Shown: one piece after another, positions 34,142 through 46,389 of the stretch | How positions within the stretch are numbered: the first letter of the stretch is position 1 | How the letters are laid out: every line of letters starts with the position of its first letter | Source of the DNA: Gigaspora margarita | Taxonomy: Eukaryota > Glomeromycota > Glomeromycetes > Diversisporales > Gigasporaceae | DNA: 64,000 nucleotides | NCBI GenBank assembly: GCA_009809945.1 | Contig: WTPW01000418.1 | Coordinates: 366,898 to 430,897 of the forward strand | Reading direction: 5' to 3' | Notes under the pieces: generated by a model | Databases searched by the model: none | Told to the model about the DNA's origin: nothing | What the model saw: only the letters and a program-made list of their open reading frames with translations | Made by a program: the position numbers and the translations under genes

Positions 34142-36460
34142 TTATTTTATTGGTAAGCCACAAATGCAGCTATAAGTATATAAGGCTCTGTTGTAACGAG
34201 AAGTATATAGGGGTTTGGTAGATATAGTATGAGATTGGGATAAAGCTTGTGTAGATTTCCAATGTGCTAAATTTATGCAGTATGGTTTCCATAATTGTTC
34301 ATGGATTCTTTGTGAAATAAGTAAAAGGAGCTTAATAATAGTATTGGTTGCATTTTTGTAAGAAGTATGTTGAGAGATAATATTGATGAGTGATTTTGGA
34401 ATGTAACCCTGAATTGTAGTATAAAAGGTTGTAGTATTGAATGGTGTGGATTGTGTAGGTGAAAGGCAGTAATGGGTTAAAAGATTGTTGTGTAGCTGTT
34501 GTAGTTCATTGAGAAATAGATCTGGTAGATCTGAAAAAGAGTATTGTTTAATTATATTTTGGATAATATTTGAAATGATATTTGAGTTTGGGCAAAGTAG
34601 CCAATTGAATCCGTGATCAGTTTGGTTGCATGTAATGCAGGTAGGATATATATTTGCAGAATTAATAGAAAGAAAATGTGAAAGAGTAGGAAGCATGTAT
34701 AGCATGCATTTAATGTGAAAAGATTTTTGAGAGCTGAGCTAGAAATTGGTATAGTTATAAGTGCGTTTATGATTGTGGTTAAGGTATAGCCAGGTTGCAT
34801 TCCAATCTATTTGTTGGGTTAAAGGGATAATTTGTTGAATTCTATATTGGGAGGACCACATAGCAATTATGTGTGCATTACAAATATTTTTGATATCATG
34901 TTGTGTAGGTTGTTCTATATTATATTTTTTGTAAATGAGACTAAAGAAGGGGTTGTATATATTGTGAGGTTGAAATTCTAAAATAGATAAGAGATAGTGA
35001 TTTTTTGCAAGTTCATCAGCTTTGTTGTTGTATATATCATTACTATGTGCCTGTATTTTATAGAATATGATATTTAGAGAGAGTGATTTGATGAAATTAA
35101 GAAGAGTGTGCCAGATAGGCCAGTAGTTGTAAGAGTATAGTTTGTTGTAGTTTTGTATTTGTGAGTTTAAAGTATTGTATTTTGAAATAATGGATAAGGA
35201 GTCAGTATATATATGTATATTGCTATTTCGAGAACATGTATGTGCTAATTGCTGATAATATAGCAATTAATTCTGCTTTATATGATGATGGCCAGTTTTG
35301 AATTNGTGCAGAGAAGGAATGGAAGATCTGGTTATCAAAAACCTGNATNCATNCAATTCNCATAGTGCATNTTGGATCAGAAATGTTAACAACAGAACCA
35401 TCAGTATAAAAGGAAAAGTTTGAGAATATAGCATTAGATTGTGCTATAGTTTGAAGTTTTGAAGTAGCAGAGAAATTTAAAAAGATGTCTAAGATAGGGT
35501 TGTTATATATTGTAATTTGAGGAAGAGGTGGAATATTAATAAAATGGTGAGAAGCAATAAAGTATAGTAGATCTAAGTAGTTAGCATTGAGTTGAAGCTT
35601 GTTTGTAGATTGGGTATAGATTTTTCTACCAAGAAATTTAGTAGATAATGTAGCTGATATATCTAGGGTACATGTATTTTGAATCCTGTTTGAGTTTAGA
35701 GTACATCCTGCACAGGGAGTACAGTGTGCATCTGGTGTAGAATATAAGGATATAAGGCTAAGATCAGCATGTATTTTCCAGTGTGTTATAGAAATTGTGT
35801 TTGTAGAATGATTAAAACATCAAGCTTTCCCAATTATAATTTCTTAATTTGAGTAAGATATTAGCTATGGTTTAGATTTGGGATTGAAGTGGCTGGTTTG
35901 AAATAAGAGTGAATTAGTATTGGAAAGATGAAAAAAGGTATTAATTTGGCAAGTAGAAGTGTTAAATAGAATTTTATTTTCTAGTATACAATACCAGGTT
36001 AGTTTTTTTCCTGATATAAGATTAAGGATTCTAGAAAAATGTATAACCAAGCTAGAAGTATTGTATTGTCATAGAAAGTAAATTGTTCTAAGAACATAAT
36101 GTGTTTGGAATGTAGTTGATGTTTGAAGGTTATATATTAGGAGTAGTTATGTAGTAAAAGTTCAAGTGAAGTATAGAGTAAGTTGATAGTGAAAGGGCGT
36201 AAAGTTTCTGAGTGTTCTACAATAGAAAATTCTAGATGCTTAAGTAATAAAATTATTTTGAAAATAGTAGAATGTTTGTTAGAACCATCGATAAGAGGAT
36301 TAGAGTGTTGTAGTATATTAGTAGTAGACCATAAGTTATTTTGTAGTTGTTGTAGTTGGATATGTGTACTATTACCAAGAAGGTATGGGTCATTAAGTCA
36401 AAGCAAAAGAGCAGAAAGATAATATTGCATTTGTATATCCCAAATGTTTTTGATTCCATA
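34142..36460 (-). pseudogene. LINE ORF2 C-terminal part: RNase H and zinc motif
   Basis: RNase H at about 35,266-34,960 shows NIHIYTDSLSIISKYN (first Asp in YTDS) and KIQAHSNDIYNNKADELAKN (second Asp, then the terminal ADELAK block). Downstream, 34,640-34,600 reads CITCNQTDHGFNWLLCP, a C-terminal Cys/His motif common in RNase H-bearing LINEs. The link region 35,300-36,460 is broken by many stops and holds a few n (35,305-35,370). Confidence 0.75.
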
Positions 36461-36471
36461 GATATTGTAGT

Positions 36472-38400
36472 TTAGCATAGTGCTATTGGGTATGTTCTTG
36501 CTAGTTTTGATTTATGCTTAGCAACAGTAAGATATTGGGAAAGGATTTTATTGCATGTTGAATAGGTAAGAACAGTATTGTGTATATGATATTGAAGAAT
36601 AGGTATAATAACATTGTTAATAATATAGCATGCTTGTTTGTCTGTAATTTGTTTGATATTGCGTGTGTTAATAAGTTCAGTAGCTTCCTGAGTAATTGGT
36701 TTGAATTGTGTAGTAGATTTGGATAAGGTGGAAAACCAACATTCAAGAAACTTAAAAGGTGTTTTAGAAGGTTGGCATTGAATATTTTGGTGCAAGAAGG
36801 AAATAGAAGGTGTATGTATAGAATTGGATATAAGTGTAGATTTTTGTGGGTTGACTTCAATATTAGCCATTTGGTAGAATAAAGAAGCTGTATTTAGAAT
36901 TTGTTCTAGATGTAGTTGAGATTCTGCAATCCATAGAGTATCATCTGTGTATGCAAGAACTGGTATTGATATTTGCATAGAATCAGAAGTTGGTAGAGAA
37001 ATATAGCATGGCCAAGATACAGAAGACTAGTAGCCAGTATAAGTATGGGAAATTTTGCTAATAAGGGAATCATAGTAAATACACCAAAATAAAGGTGTAA
37101 TAGTTTCACCTTGATCAATTCCATCTTGAACTTCATAAGGAAGTGTAAGTTCAAAATTGATAATTACTCTATTAGTTCTTGATATTAAAAGATTAGTAAG
37201 AATTGTAGTAAGATGTAATGGCATATTGAGTCTTTGAAAGGATAGAGCAAATAGGTCTATATTGACAGAGTCATATGCTTTACTCATGTTCTGAGATAGA
37301 AGCCAGATTTCTTTTTGGTTGCAATTTGCATCTTCAATAAAGTTGTTAAGTATGTGAATAGGGATATTAGTACTATTACCAGGGAGTGCAATATAGTTGT
37401 GTGGATTAAGAATATTGTAAGAGGAAAATATAGAATTTAAATGGTTAGTTTAAATTTTTGTATGTAGTTTTTTGATATATTCAATTAGGCTAATTGGTCT
37501 AGTATTATGTAAGTGTTCATCAAAAGTTGATTTTTTGGAGATAGGAAAAATGCAACCATCTTTTCATTGTTTGGAAATTGAGCCTGATATTAAACATCAG
37601 TTTAGTAGTACTGTGATAGCAGATATAGTTTGTGAACCAATATGTTTTAGCATTTCATAGCTAATTCCAGAAGGGCAACATGCTTTGTTGTTAGAAAAAT
37701 TGTTGATAGTACTAATAACTTCATCAGGATCAATAGGTTCCAAAGCTGGGTTGTACCATTCTGATATAATATTGTGTTTGGGGTTATATTCTGTTTGCCA
37801 ATAAGTAGAAAAAATTTGTCGATTATAGGTATTATTTGCAGTTCATTGGAAGAAGTATGATTGAATATGATTTTTAACTTCAAGAGGATTAGTAAGAATG
37901 TTTGTTTAAGTTTTAATATTGTCAAAGTGAACTGGGTCAGTATGATAATTAAGAATACTATTAATCATTTTGGTTGGGTGAGTAAGCAATCTTTCATATC
38001 TAGTATTAATAGCTATTTGAATATGCTGTTTAAGATGATGGGCATTTTCAAGATTTCTGGCATTGTATAAAGTTTTCCAGTATGTTTTGGTTTGGGCTAG
38101 CCAGTTAGGTAGATCATTCAGGTTAACAGGTATTGGAGGAATAGAGAATTGGTGTTTGGAGTTTATATTCTGAATATGCGTAGATATTGTAGAAGGAATG
38201 TTTTGATTATGTATTATTGCATATTTGGTCTGTTGCATAATATTTCCAATAGGTTTGAGATCTTTGTGCAGTTCAGAGGCTTTAGGTATAAAGGTATGAT
38301 AAAAATTTCGAACAGTAAATTTTTTGTTAGAGATAGTTTTAAGAGCAGCTGTAATTATGCTAGTTTGAAGTTTGTGCCAGGTACATTCTAAAGACTTTGT
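36472..38400 (-). pseudogene. LINE ORF2 reverse transcriptase
   Basis: From high to low coordinate the minus strand reads NNKACCPSGISYEMLKHIG, RPISLIEYIKKL, MSKAYDSVNIDLFALSFQRL, VQDGIDQGETITPLFWCIYY and VLAYTDDTLWIAES. YTDD is the catalytic box (usually YADD) and AYDSV is motif A with its Asp intact. Stops and shifts fall between the blocks, for example after SKISHTYTGY and HFDNIKT. Confidence 0.85.
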
Positions 38401-38479
38401 TAAATTAGAGTTGAGAGGAGTATTGTGATAAGTAATATTGTTTTGACATTGGGTTGAAAACTCTTCTCATTTCTCTTTG

Positions 38480-39250
38480 TCCATTAATTTATACTGAAAG
38501 ACTTCGCTTGTAGCTTGTTTTGTAATGAAGTTTTGAAAGTAGTGCAAATAGAAAACTCCATCTAGAAATAAGGATCAGGTGATCATTGTGAGTAGTAGCT
38601 AGGGGTGAAAGAAGCGAAAAGTTTATGAGGTATGGGATTATAGAATTATGTGCCCATATATAGTCAATTCGGCTACTTAGACCATTACGTTGCCAGGTAT
38701 ATTGGGTATTATTAGTATGATCAGCTAAATCATATATACAGTTACTATGGAGATAGAAAAGAAGTTTGGTATTAGCAGTAGAAGCATTATTAAGAAGACG
38801 AGAAGTGTTAAAATTGGCAAGAATTATAGGGTGCAAATTTAAGGAAAGTGCTTGCTGTGTTCATAAAATAATAGTTTCTTGTGATTGGTTTCAGATGTGT
38901 TGATTAGTAGAAGAAAAGTAAATAGATATGATTCGAAATTTGAAATCATGTTTAAAAAATAGGTCAATTGCAATTGTGCCTTCAGGATGTGTAAGTATAT
39001 TGTGGATATGGGGTTTTAAAAGATTGTTAATCATAATACCAGTGCCCTCTGCAGAGTTGTTGAGACAAGACCAGAAGTATGAGAAATGTTTATTGTTAAA
39101 GAATTTTTTTGGTTTGGAATCAGAGAGTTTTGTTTCAGTAATGCTACAGATTTGAATATTATTAGATAGGCAGAATTCTTCCAAAAGTTGCCTTTTAAGA
39201 GAAGTGTTATAACCTTGAACATTATGTGTGGCAATAGTAAGGTCAAGAGC
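38480..39250 (-). pseudogene. LINE ORF2 APE-type endonuclease
   Basis: The frames read TIATHNVQGYN, ICSITETKLSD (catalytic Glu), GTGIMINNLLKPHIHN, IILANFNTSRL, SSRIDYIWAHNS and THNDHLILIS (the SDH-type box). At IILANFN active enzymes have GDFN, so a catalytic Asp is lost. A stop after STNQHI splits the frame. The domain would nick target DNA for target-primed reverse transcription. Confidence 0.85.
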
Positions 39251-39999
39251 TTGGGATGAGTTGTTTGGTTGAAGTGCTGTGTGTGGAGAGTAGTTGGGTT
39301 GTAGTATTATAGTAGATATAGATGGTTATGCATTGTTAATAAATAATTCATTCTCAATATTGTTAATTGGTATATTTAATATTGGGTTATCTGATTTGAG
39401 TAAGGCTTTATAAAAGATGAAAATCTTCAAAGGGTATAAAGAAGTGATTAGGTAAAAGGAACTTTTGTGGTAAATATATATGTGCTTTTTCAAAAACATA
39501 ATCAATTCTACTATATTTAATAGAGATTCTAATATTCTGTTGTGTATAAAACATTGGGCATTCCTCTTGTAAATAAGTTAAAAAGGAGCCAACAGTTTGT
39601 GGTGAAGGTAAAGATTGTAATCAATGATAGTATAAAAATTTGTTGTAGCAAATTAATGGGTCATAGATCTCAAGTGAATTGGGGTAAAAGTTGATGTTTG
39701 TTCTTTCTATAGTATCAGTATATGTGGTTGATGTATTGGAATTGTTATCAGAGCTATCTAATAACAATTCATATTCATTATAAATCTCTTGTCCTATTAA
39801 GTAGGTAGGACTATGTTGTTGTAGAGTGATGATTTATCATCAGGATAGATTGGTGCTGAATTGTTGTTAATATTAGAAGGTAATATCTCAGAGGGAGATG
39901 ATGATATAGATTTTGAGATATTTAGTATATTGTCTTCTATGGTGCTCACCATATGCCTGGCTTGCATGGTTCTACAAGATTCAGAAGTCTTCTAATTAG

Positions 40000-42601
40000 A
40001 CGTTAGAAGACCGTCATTATCCAAATCTTTTGAGTAAATAGGCTTTACTATCTGCCTACTTACATCATTCTCTTCTCTAACTACTAAGGATATATCTTTT
40101 AGAGAAGTAGTGGCTGCATTTATGTTATTTGTAGAAAAAAAGTTATTAAAAAGGGTTTCTTTAAAAAAGAGAGATTCTTCAATAAGTGATGAAATTTGAA
40201 AGTTAATATTGAATTTTGTTAATAGAAATTGTTTAGCCTCTGGGTATGCTTGTTCTTTATAAAATTTGGCTATTTGAGAAAAAGATGGTTGTTTGCCTTT
40301 GATAAGATCAAAATAAGTAATTACTCATACCAAAAAGTCTGTGTCAATAAGATCATTAGTGATTTTATCAATAGCTATACTTTTGGTAAGATTGTCATTA
40401 TTGTGGTTTTGTGCTGCAATTTGTTGATATGATGTTAAATATTTGTAGAAAAAGGTGTTACAGCATCCTTGTTTTGTCTCTACCAAATTGTCTGCACAGT
40501 AAGCTACTTCTGCTTTATTGCAAATTCATCAAAGAAGTCTAGTTGGAAAGGGTTTGTCGAATAATGCTTTATGTTTTGCATCTATAAGAATATTGATTCA
40601 TCAATAATAAGATCTTCTATATTAATAGTTTTTTTTGTGAAAGATTTAAATGATTGGTCAAGTATATCTTTAAAAAGTTTGGAAGTATCATGTTGATGGT
40701 TTTCATTGACATATGTACAGTCTGTATGCTTGCAAGTTAGAATATGGTAGTTGATAGAACGGAAACATTTATTGCATCTTTCTTGAAAACTATATGGTTC
40801 TTGAAAAGTAATTTGAGAAGGCAGAAAGGTTTTGAGCTGAAAAATAAATTTTCTTTGTATTTCTTTTTTTAATGTATTAAAGATTTGTTCTTTGTCTAAT
40901 GAATTAGTGAATTGGTGGTTATAAATAGAAAAAAATTGTTCAAACCATTATTTAAAATGCCCAAGAGAGTTGTTTAATGAAGGAATAGAGAATTTTTTAA
41001 GGAATAGGGATTTAGGAATATTAAAAAGAAGTTGAATATTAAATTTGTTATCATGTTTAGAAATTATATATGGGTAGAGATTGTATGTCTTAGGCTGAAG
41101 GTTTAGATCCTCAGCAAATTTGTTATAGTTAATTGCCTGGTAATTATCTGATAAGTAAAGATGCATTTGTGTTAGGTTTAAACAGAATTGAAATCAGTTT
41201 TCTGGTTTGTAAAGAGGAATTGTTGCCGAAGATGCAAAGATTTCAGTATAGTTAAGTTTTGTAAAAAGAACTGTTGTAAATTTGTGAATTAGAAGTTTAA
41301 GAGTTTTTTCACAAATATCAAAGGGTATTTTGGCATTTTTGTCTACAGTTGGAATTTTTTGATATATGTAACTAGTAAGGAAGTTAGGGCTTTCTCCTGC
41401 CATTGTTCTAATTATATAGTGAAAACTAGCTTTAAGAGGTTTGGTATTTTTTGTTTCTTCTTTGATTATACTACTAGGATAAAAGTTGTGAAGATGTATT
41501 TTAAGAAAATTATATAGTATTGAAGAAGTATATGTTTGGAGCTTTTTATTGGATTCCATTTCTTCAGTAATTGGAAAGTTTGTAAGCCAATCAAAGGTTG
41601 GATTAGATTTGGCATGAGTATTGGAAGTATTGCTAGAAGATAAATTTTTATTAGAAGATGTTTGCTGTTCTTTATTAAAAGATTGTTGCTGTTGTTGTTG
41701 CTGCTGCTATTGCTGTTGTTGTTGTTGCTGTTGTTATTGCTGCTATTGTTGTTGTTGCTGCTATTGTTGTTGTTGCTGCTGTTGTTGTTGTTGTTGCTGT
41801 TGTTGTTGCTGTTGTTGATATTGTTTTTAACTTTAATTTGTTTACCTCTTTGTGCAAATCTTCTAAGAAAATTAAGATTTTCGTCTTTTGTAAGCATAAA
41901 GCAATAGTAAAAGTAACAGAAGAAAAGTTGTTTTGGGTTTAATTTTTTCTGAACAGGAGCTAGTTAAAATCTTGTGTTAATTTAGCACATTCATGATGCA
42001 ATAAACATCCCTTAAAGATACAATATTTAGAATAGTCTGGTGCATGTTGTTTATTTAAAGATATTTTAACACAGGGAATATCTTTAGCATTGCATAAAAA
42101 ACAAGTATGAAAGTGTTGTGAATGAGGAGTAATAGCTGTAGGAGTTGGATCTTTATGGTAGTTTGGGAATAAGATTCTAGGTTGTGCATTTGTAAGGTCA
42201 AGATTTTGAGTTGTAGGTTGTCTAATAGGTGATTGGAACGGTATTTTTAATTTTGGGAAATCTTCTCTCAATATTAACAATTGAAGAGGTGTCCATAGGA
42301 GTTGGTTCTTGAGAATGTGTTTTAGTATAAGTTCAGTAGGAATACAGTAAAATTGTGATGTAAAATTAACATGGTATTTTTTACAAATACAAGTACTAAT
42401 TGTTGGTTGAGCTGGTACAGGAAAGTAGTGATAGGTATTTTTAATTTTGGTTTCACAGTTGGGAGGATTAAAGGCAGATAGTATTACTTTAAGTATTGCA
42501 GCATCTGTTTCTTTAATAAATACTCCAAACTGATCTTTGTATTTAGGATAAAAGTAGTCAATATTATAGGAATCAGGTTTTTCACTAGTAAGTGTAGGCA
42601 C
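40000..42601 (-). pseudogene. LINE ORF1 with polyglutamine tract and Cys/His motifs
   Basis: Begins MPTLTSEKPDSYNIDYFYP (42,601) and is open for 213 codons, with Cys/His-rich segments (STCICKKYHVNF; HTCFLCNAKDIPC; IFKGCLLHHECAKL). It breaks near 41,955, resumes as APVQKKLNPKQLFFC...LRRFAQRGKQ, runs into a CAA/CAG tract (41,685-41,821), and continues SNPTFDWLTNFPITEEMESN and SFHYIIRTMAGESP. A further Cys motif CNKCFRSINYHILTC follows near 40,760. Probably the RNA-binding ORF1 product. Beyond about 40,500 the frame dissolves. Confidence 0.6.
41685..41821. repeat. CAA/CAG trinucleotide repeat
   Basis: About 45 CAR triplets on the minus strand, interrupted by TAG and TAA triplets that differ from CAG/CAA by one C-to-T change. 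In the frame that joins the downstream ORF1 part it encodes polyglutamine; other frames give poly-Asn, poly-Thr, or on the plus strand poly-Leu/poly-Cys. Confidence 0.85.
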
Positions 42602-43167
42602 ATTAAATATAAAGAGTTATATAGTAAGTTTTGTAGATATAAAACAAGTAATATATAATAATAGTTCAAATTTAATTAAATAAAATGTATAATATATAAT
42701 TGGAATTATTCAAGAGAAGATTAAATTTAATGGATAGAATAATAAGATAGAGATTGTTAAGAGCTTCCCAAAGAGGAATAATTTGTTTTGTATAACATAA
42801 TACCAACTAAGCAAGTATATATTACACAGGTCATGTGCTATTTTAATTATGTAATATTAGTCACATTTTACACAAATCACATTTTATACAAGATGTGCAA
42901 GATTTATAGTTTAGGTAATGTTGCTTTGTATAAATTAAAAAGGTTACAAAAAAGTAAATATTTGCTTTGTGTAAAATTAATTAATAATTTGTTTAATTAA
43001 TTGAGAACCAATAGGTTTCAGGTCATTAAAAATGTGGGTAGTATGATTTTATGTTACACAAAAAACGCCTGAAGGAGTATTTTTTGTAGCAGAGTTAAAA
43101 AAAAAAAAGAAAAAAAAGAGAAATATAAAGAGTTGGAAGTTTTTTAGGTATATTTCAGTCAGTTTTA

Positions 43168-43330
43168 GGGCTACAGACTTGGGGGAGTGACAAAAATCAG
43201 GTGATTTTTTAGGGGGGAGGGGGTAAAAAAAGTTGAAATTATATATAAGAACCTGACTATATATATATTAAAGAAGAGGGAGGAGGTAGGCCTCTGATAA
43301 AAAATAATCAGGTGATTAATGACACAGCCC
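43168..43330. mobile_element. MITE family D copy 1
   Basis: It has GGGCTACAGACTT...GGGGAGTGACAAAAA on the left and AATCAGGTGATTAATGACAC then AGCCC on the right. The inverted copy 2 is at 60,921-61,080 (AATCACCTGATTATTTTTTA, CACCTGTTTTTTGTCACTCC). Both contain AGGCCT and a G-rich or C-rich stretch. Ends are approximate. Confidence 0.6.
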
Positions 43331-43511
43331 TTGGAATACAGCTTGTTGTGATGAGAAAAGTATGCTCTTTAACTTTTTCTTATTTTGCAAAATAGATTAA
43401 AAAGGCCATTTTAGATGTATTTTAGAAAAATACAATTTTAGGCCAACAGGCCTTTGCTTAATAAGTTTGAGGATTTTTGCAGTGAAATTTGAGTATTATA
43501 TAAAGTAATTA

Positions 43512-44064
43512 TGGGTATTGTGGCAGATATGGATATTGTGGTAGATTTGCTATAACTCATGACTCATCAGACCAAACTAAATGATTTTTATACCATTCGA
43601 ATCATCTCGATAAGAAGATTTGAATGGTACAAAAATTGTTTGATTTCAATCATTGGGTCATGAAATATTGGTGTTCAACTGTGTAAATCAAAAAACTATA
43701 TTTTATATTTGGACACTATTCTAACACCAATATCTTGTGACCCAGTAATCAAAATCAACTGAGTTTAGTGCTATTCGAATTATCTTGATGAGACGATTCA
43801 AATGGTATAAAAATCATTTAGATTGGACTGATAGGTCATGAGTTATTGTGAATCTGCTACAATACCCTTATCCACTACAATATCCTTTCAATTTTGTATA
43901 ACATATAATTGCAAATAACTTGTGATCCTGTGATCCAAATTGAACGATTTTGGTACCATTTGATTCGTCTCATCAAGATGAATCGAATGGTACTAAAATC
44001 ATTCAATTTGGACTAAAAGATCCAAAGTTATACCAAATTTCTTTTAACTCTACCACAATACCCA
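43512..44064. mobile_element. TIR element made of three nested hairpins (TA target)
   Basis: Ends TGGGTATTGTGG are inverted on the right (CCACAATACCCA) and TA flanks both sides (43,510-43,511 and 44,065-44,066). Inside are three hairpin modules centred near 43,612, 43,792 and 43,975. Each has ACCATT-CGAAT ... ATTCGAATGGT-like stems around a TCTCATCAAGATGA-type loop, flanked by matching outer arms. Confidence 0.7.
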
Positions 44065-44238
44065 TACTTAACTTATATTTTAGAGAGTAGAACAAGTTTA
44101 TTTAAGAGTAAAAACTAGGATAACTTAATAAATTATAAAGTTATAAGGATTTTTAAAATAATTAAGTTGGAAAATTTTGTGTACAAGTGATTAGCAGAAA
44201 GAGTTGTTTTTTTTTTGTTTATAAGTTTTATTAGTTTT

Positions 44239-44380
44239 ACAAGTTTTATGAGTTTTATTAGTTTTATTAGTTTTCTAAAAGATATATAAACTCTAACAAT
44301 TTGACCCTCTTGCAAAATAGACTCAGCTTCCTCTTCTCCTCTTCTTCTAATGTTTACAAATAAATATTTTCTCGATATTA
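44239..44380 (+). repeat. 3' LTR of Gypsy element, second part
   Basis: It matches 22,496-22,660 of the 5' LTR, including aaagatatataaactctaac and the cttcttctaat block. It is interrupted at TA by the T650 element. Confidence 0.8.
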
Positions 44381-45032
44381 TCCTTTAAACCATATTCTAG
44401 GCAAATTTGCCTAGAAAATTAAAAAGTATTTATAATTTTTTAAATAAAACAAAAATTTATTAAGAATATGGATATACTTTCTTTATAAAATAGTTTTTTT
44501 AAAACATATTTTATTAACTTTCTTAGAAAATTTTTTTAAAATTATTAGAATACTTTCATACAATAAAACTTTAATGTTTTTATTTAAAAATTTTTACTAT
44601 AGAATTTTTCTTTAACTTTTCTTAAATTTTATATGTTCCTGTCTATAAAAAAATTTTCTCTTCTAATACAAGTCATAATTTTTACAAGTAAATCACAAAA
44701 GTTGCAATAATAAAAGTTGTAATCCTTTTTATAACTACAATATGTATTAAAAACAGAGGGCTAGAGCTAATATTTATAGAGTTTGCCAAGAATTAGTGAT
44801 AATTTTTTTTGGTTAAAATTTTTTTAAAAAATGTCTATTTTTAGCTTATAAGCAACTTATACATTTTCTTATAATATAAAATTAAATTTTACTAAAATAT
44901 AATTCTTATTTTCAAATATTATTAAATAAAATTTTATTTTAATATTTTAATTTTTAAAAAAAGTAGATCATAAGTATATTTATAGTATTTTTCCAGACAA
45001 ATTTGCCTGGAAACAGTCTACAGATTAAGGGA
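44381..45032. mobile_element. 652 bp TIR element, family T650 copy 2
   Basis: TA flanks both sides (44,379-44,380 and 45,033-45,034), and the 5' LTR shows the unoccupied site near 22,645. The interior follows copy 1 (2,920-3,572), for example tatatgttcctgtctataaa. Ends are less well conserved than in copy 1 (TCCTTTAAAC versus TCCCTTAATC). Confidence 0.8.
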
Positions 45033-45034
45033 TA

Positions 45035-45228
45035 TCATATTATTATTAATAAAATATATCATATCCCAATAAATATTATCTTGCTTTTTAATAAATATAT
45101 ACTGAACCACTCTAGTAAAGTAATATTCCACTTGCACACTGCTTTATATCTTTTCTGACCCTTATAAGATTCCTGTCGCTATGTGTTATATTGCAAGTAC
45201 TATATAGAAGGCTATAGTTGCTTGTACA
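45035..45228 (+). repeat. 3' LTR of Gypsy element, last part
   Basis: It matches 22,648-22,841 (aataaatattatcttgct, ccactctagt, ataagat, gaaggctatag) and ends CTTGTACA before the ATAC duplication. Confidence 0.85.
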
Positions 45229-46389
45229 ATACATATTCTTACTTTATTAGAATTATCCCATGTTTGCTAATTTTTGATAATAAATAAATACCTTCTTTTT
45301 ATCCTTTTAATGCCAATTCCATATTTATAACTAAAGCTAATAGCCAAGCCTATGTATTCTATATATCTGCTGATTTTTGATCAATAAAATTAGTTAATAT
45401 ATCAACTCTAACATATGTATTGTGTTTTTTAAATGAGTAAATATTTGACTTAGTATATAGTAGTAGAAATAAAAAATAAAAAATATTACGTAACCTATTA
45501 TATGTATTATTTTATTATTAGCATTAATTTGATTTGCTAGTTAGCATGTGATTCTAGCAAATATAGAAAAATCCTGGACTGCATTTATGGTATAGAATTA
45601 CCAATTAAATAATTCTAGATAGATACATTATACAAAACTTAGATTAGTCAAATTGGTTAGCAATGGGTCAACTTTCTTTATGGTGAACCTCTTTATATAT
45701 CAGATATTAATTCAGTACAAATAGTTATAGCTTCTTAACTTTTTTTATATTCAAAACCAATAGTTCCCATGGTTCTTTAGGAATAGTTTATGGAGACAAA
45801 GATAAGGGAGTATCACTCTGAATTCACAATATAGTTCTAATTTTAACCTTTATAAATCTTTTTTTAATACTTTAACTAGAACTTTATACCTTTTTCTATT
45901 ATTGATTGACTATGTAGTTGAAAAATTGTTTATGTATAATACTATTTATAGTTTCCATATCACATGCATAGGACCAATAATTTTTATGTTAGAAGCAAAT
46001 ATCAATCCTTTTTTTTTATTTCAAAACTAGAAAGTTGATTGTATATGTATATAGATAGAAGAAAATATCAAGCTAAGCATTCATTCTTTTTATTTAATAA
46101 ATAATATTTTACTTTTCGTATTGTACTAATAAATTTATAATTTTTCTTTAATATATAGTGCTTGTAATTAATAGATCACGATTATTTATAAACTAAATAT
46201 TAAAAGGAAAATTTGCTTTGTGCTTTTTGCAATATAGTGTCACAGTTAAAATTTTTAATCTGTGACTTAAAAGCAAATTGGTAATACTAGAAGATTTAGT
46301 AATCCAAAATATTTGATATTGCAAAGTTCTAAGTTGTGGTGAAGGCTCGGAGATACAAATTTATTGTTTGTTGCATAAATCAGTTATTA
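45229..46389. other. AT-rich stretch, no gene identified
   Basis: Only short broken frames. Nothing I can name. Confidence 0.3.

Larger units (their letters stand above)
33849..44219 (-). mobile_element. LINE retrotransposon (APE endonuclease, RT, RNase H), minus strand
   Basis: Poly-T at 33,849-33,859 is the poly-A tail of a minus-strand element. Moving to higher coordinates come a C-terminal zinc motif, RNase H, RT, an APE-type endonuclease and a separate ORF1 with a polyglutamine tract. A 19-bp near-duplicate (33,830-33,848 and 44,220-44,238, one mismatch) fits a target-site duplication, though it lies in a minisatellite and is therefore ambiguous. The 5' part (42,602-44,219) carries two later MITE-like insertions. 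Domain order suggests an I/Tad-like LINE. Both ORFs are broken. Confidence 0.8.
22396..45228 (+). mobile_element. Ty3/Gypsy LTR retrotransposon, decayed, with nested insertions
   Basis: Order on the plus strand: 5' LTR, primer-binding site, gag, CCHC, protease, further CCHC motifs, RT/RNase H, integrase, an extra 3' frame, and a 3' LTR. Protease-RT-RNase H-integrase order is the Ty3/Gypsy arrangement. ATAC flanks both ends (22,392-22,395 and 45,229-45,232). Insertions inside: hAT-type 23,068-24,498 (with MITE G), hairpin MITE 27,184-27,296, hAT MITE 27,723-28,008, MITE C 31,343-31,741, LINE 33,849-44,219, and T650 44,381-45,032. Removing these leaves an element of roughly 9.5-10 kb. All frames carry stops and frameshifts. 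Confidence 0.85.

Noticed and set aside
41621..41907. Poly-Leu and poly-Cys proteins on the plus strand
   Set aside because: They are translations of the CAA/CAG repeat of the opposite-strand LINE ORF1.
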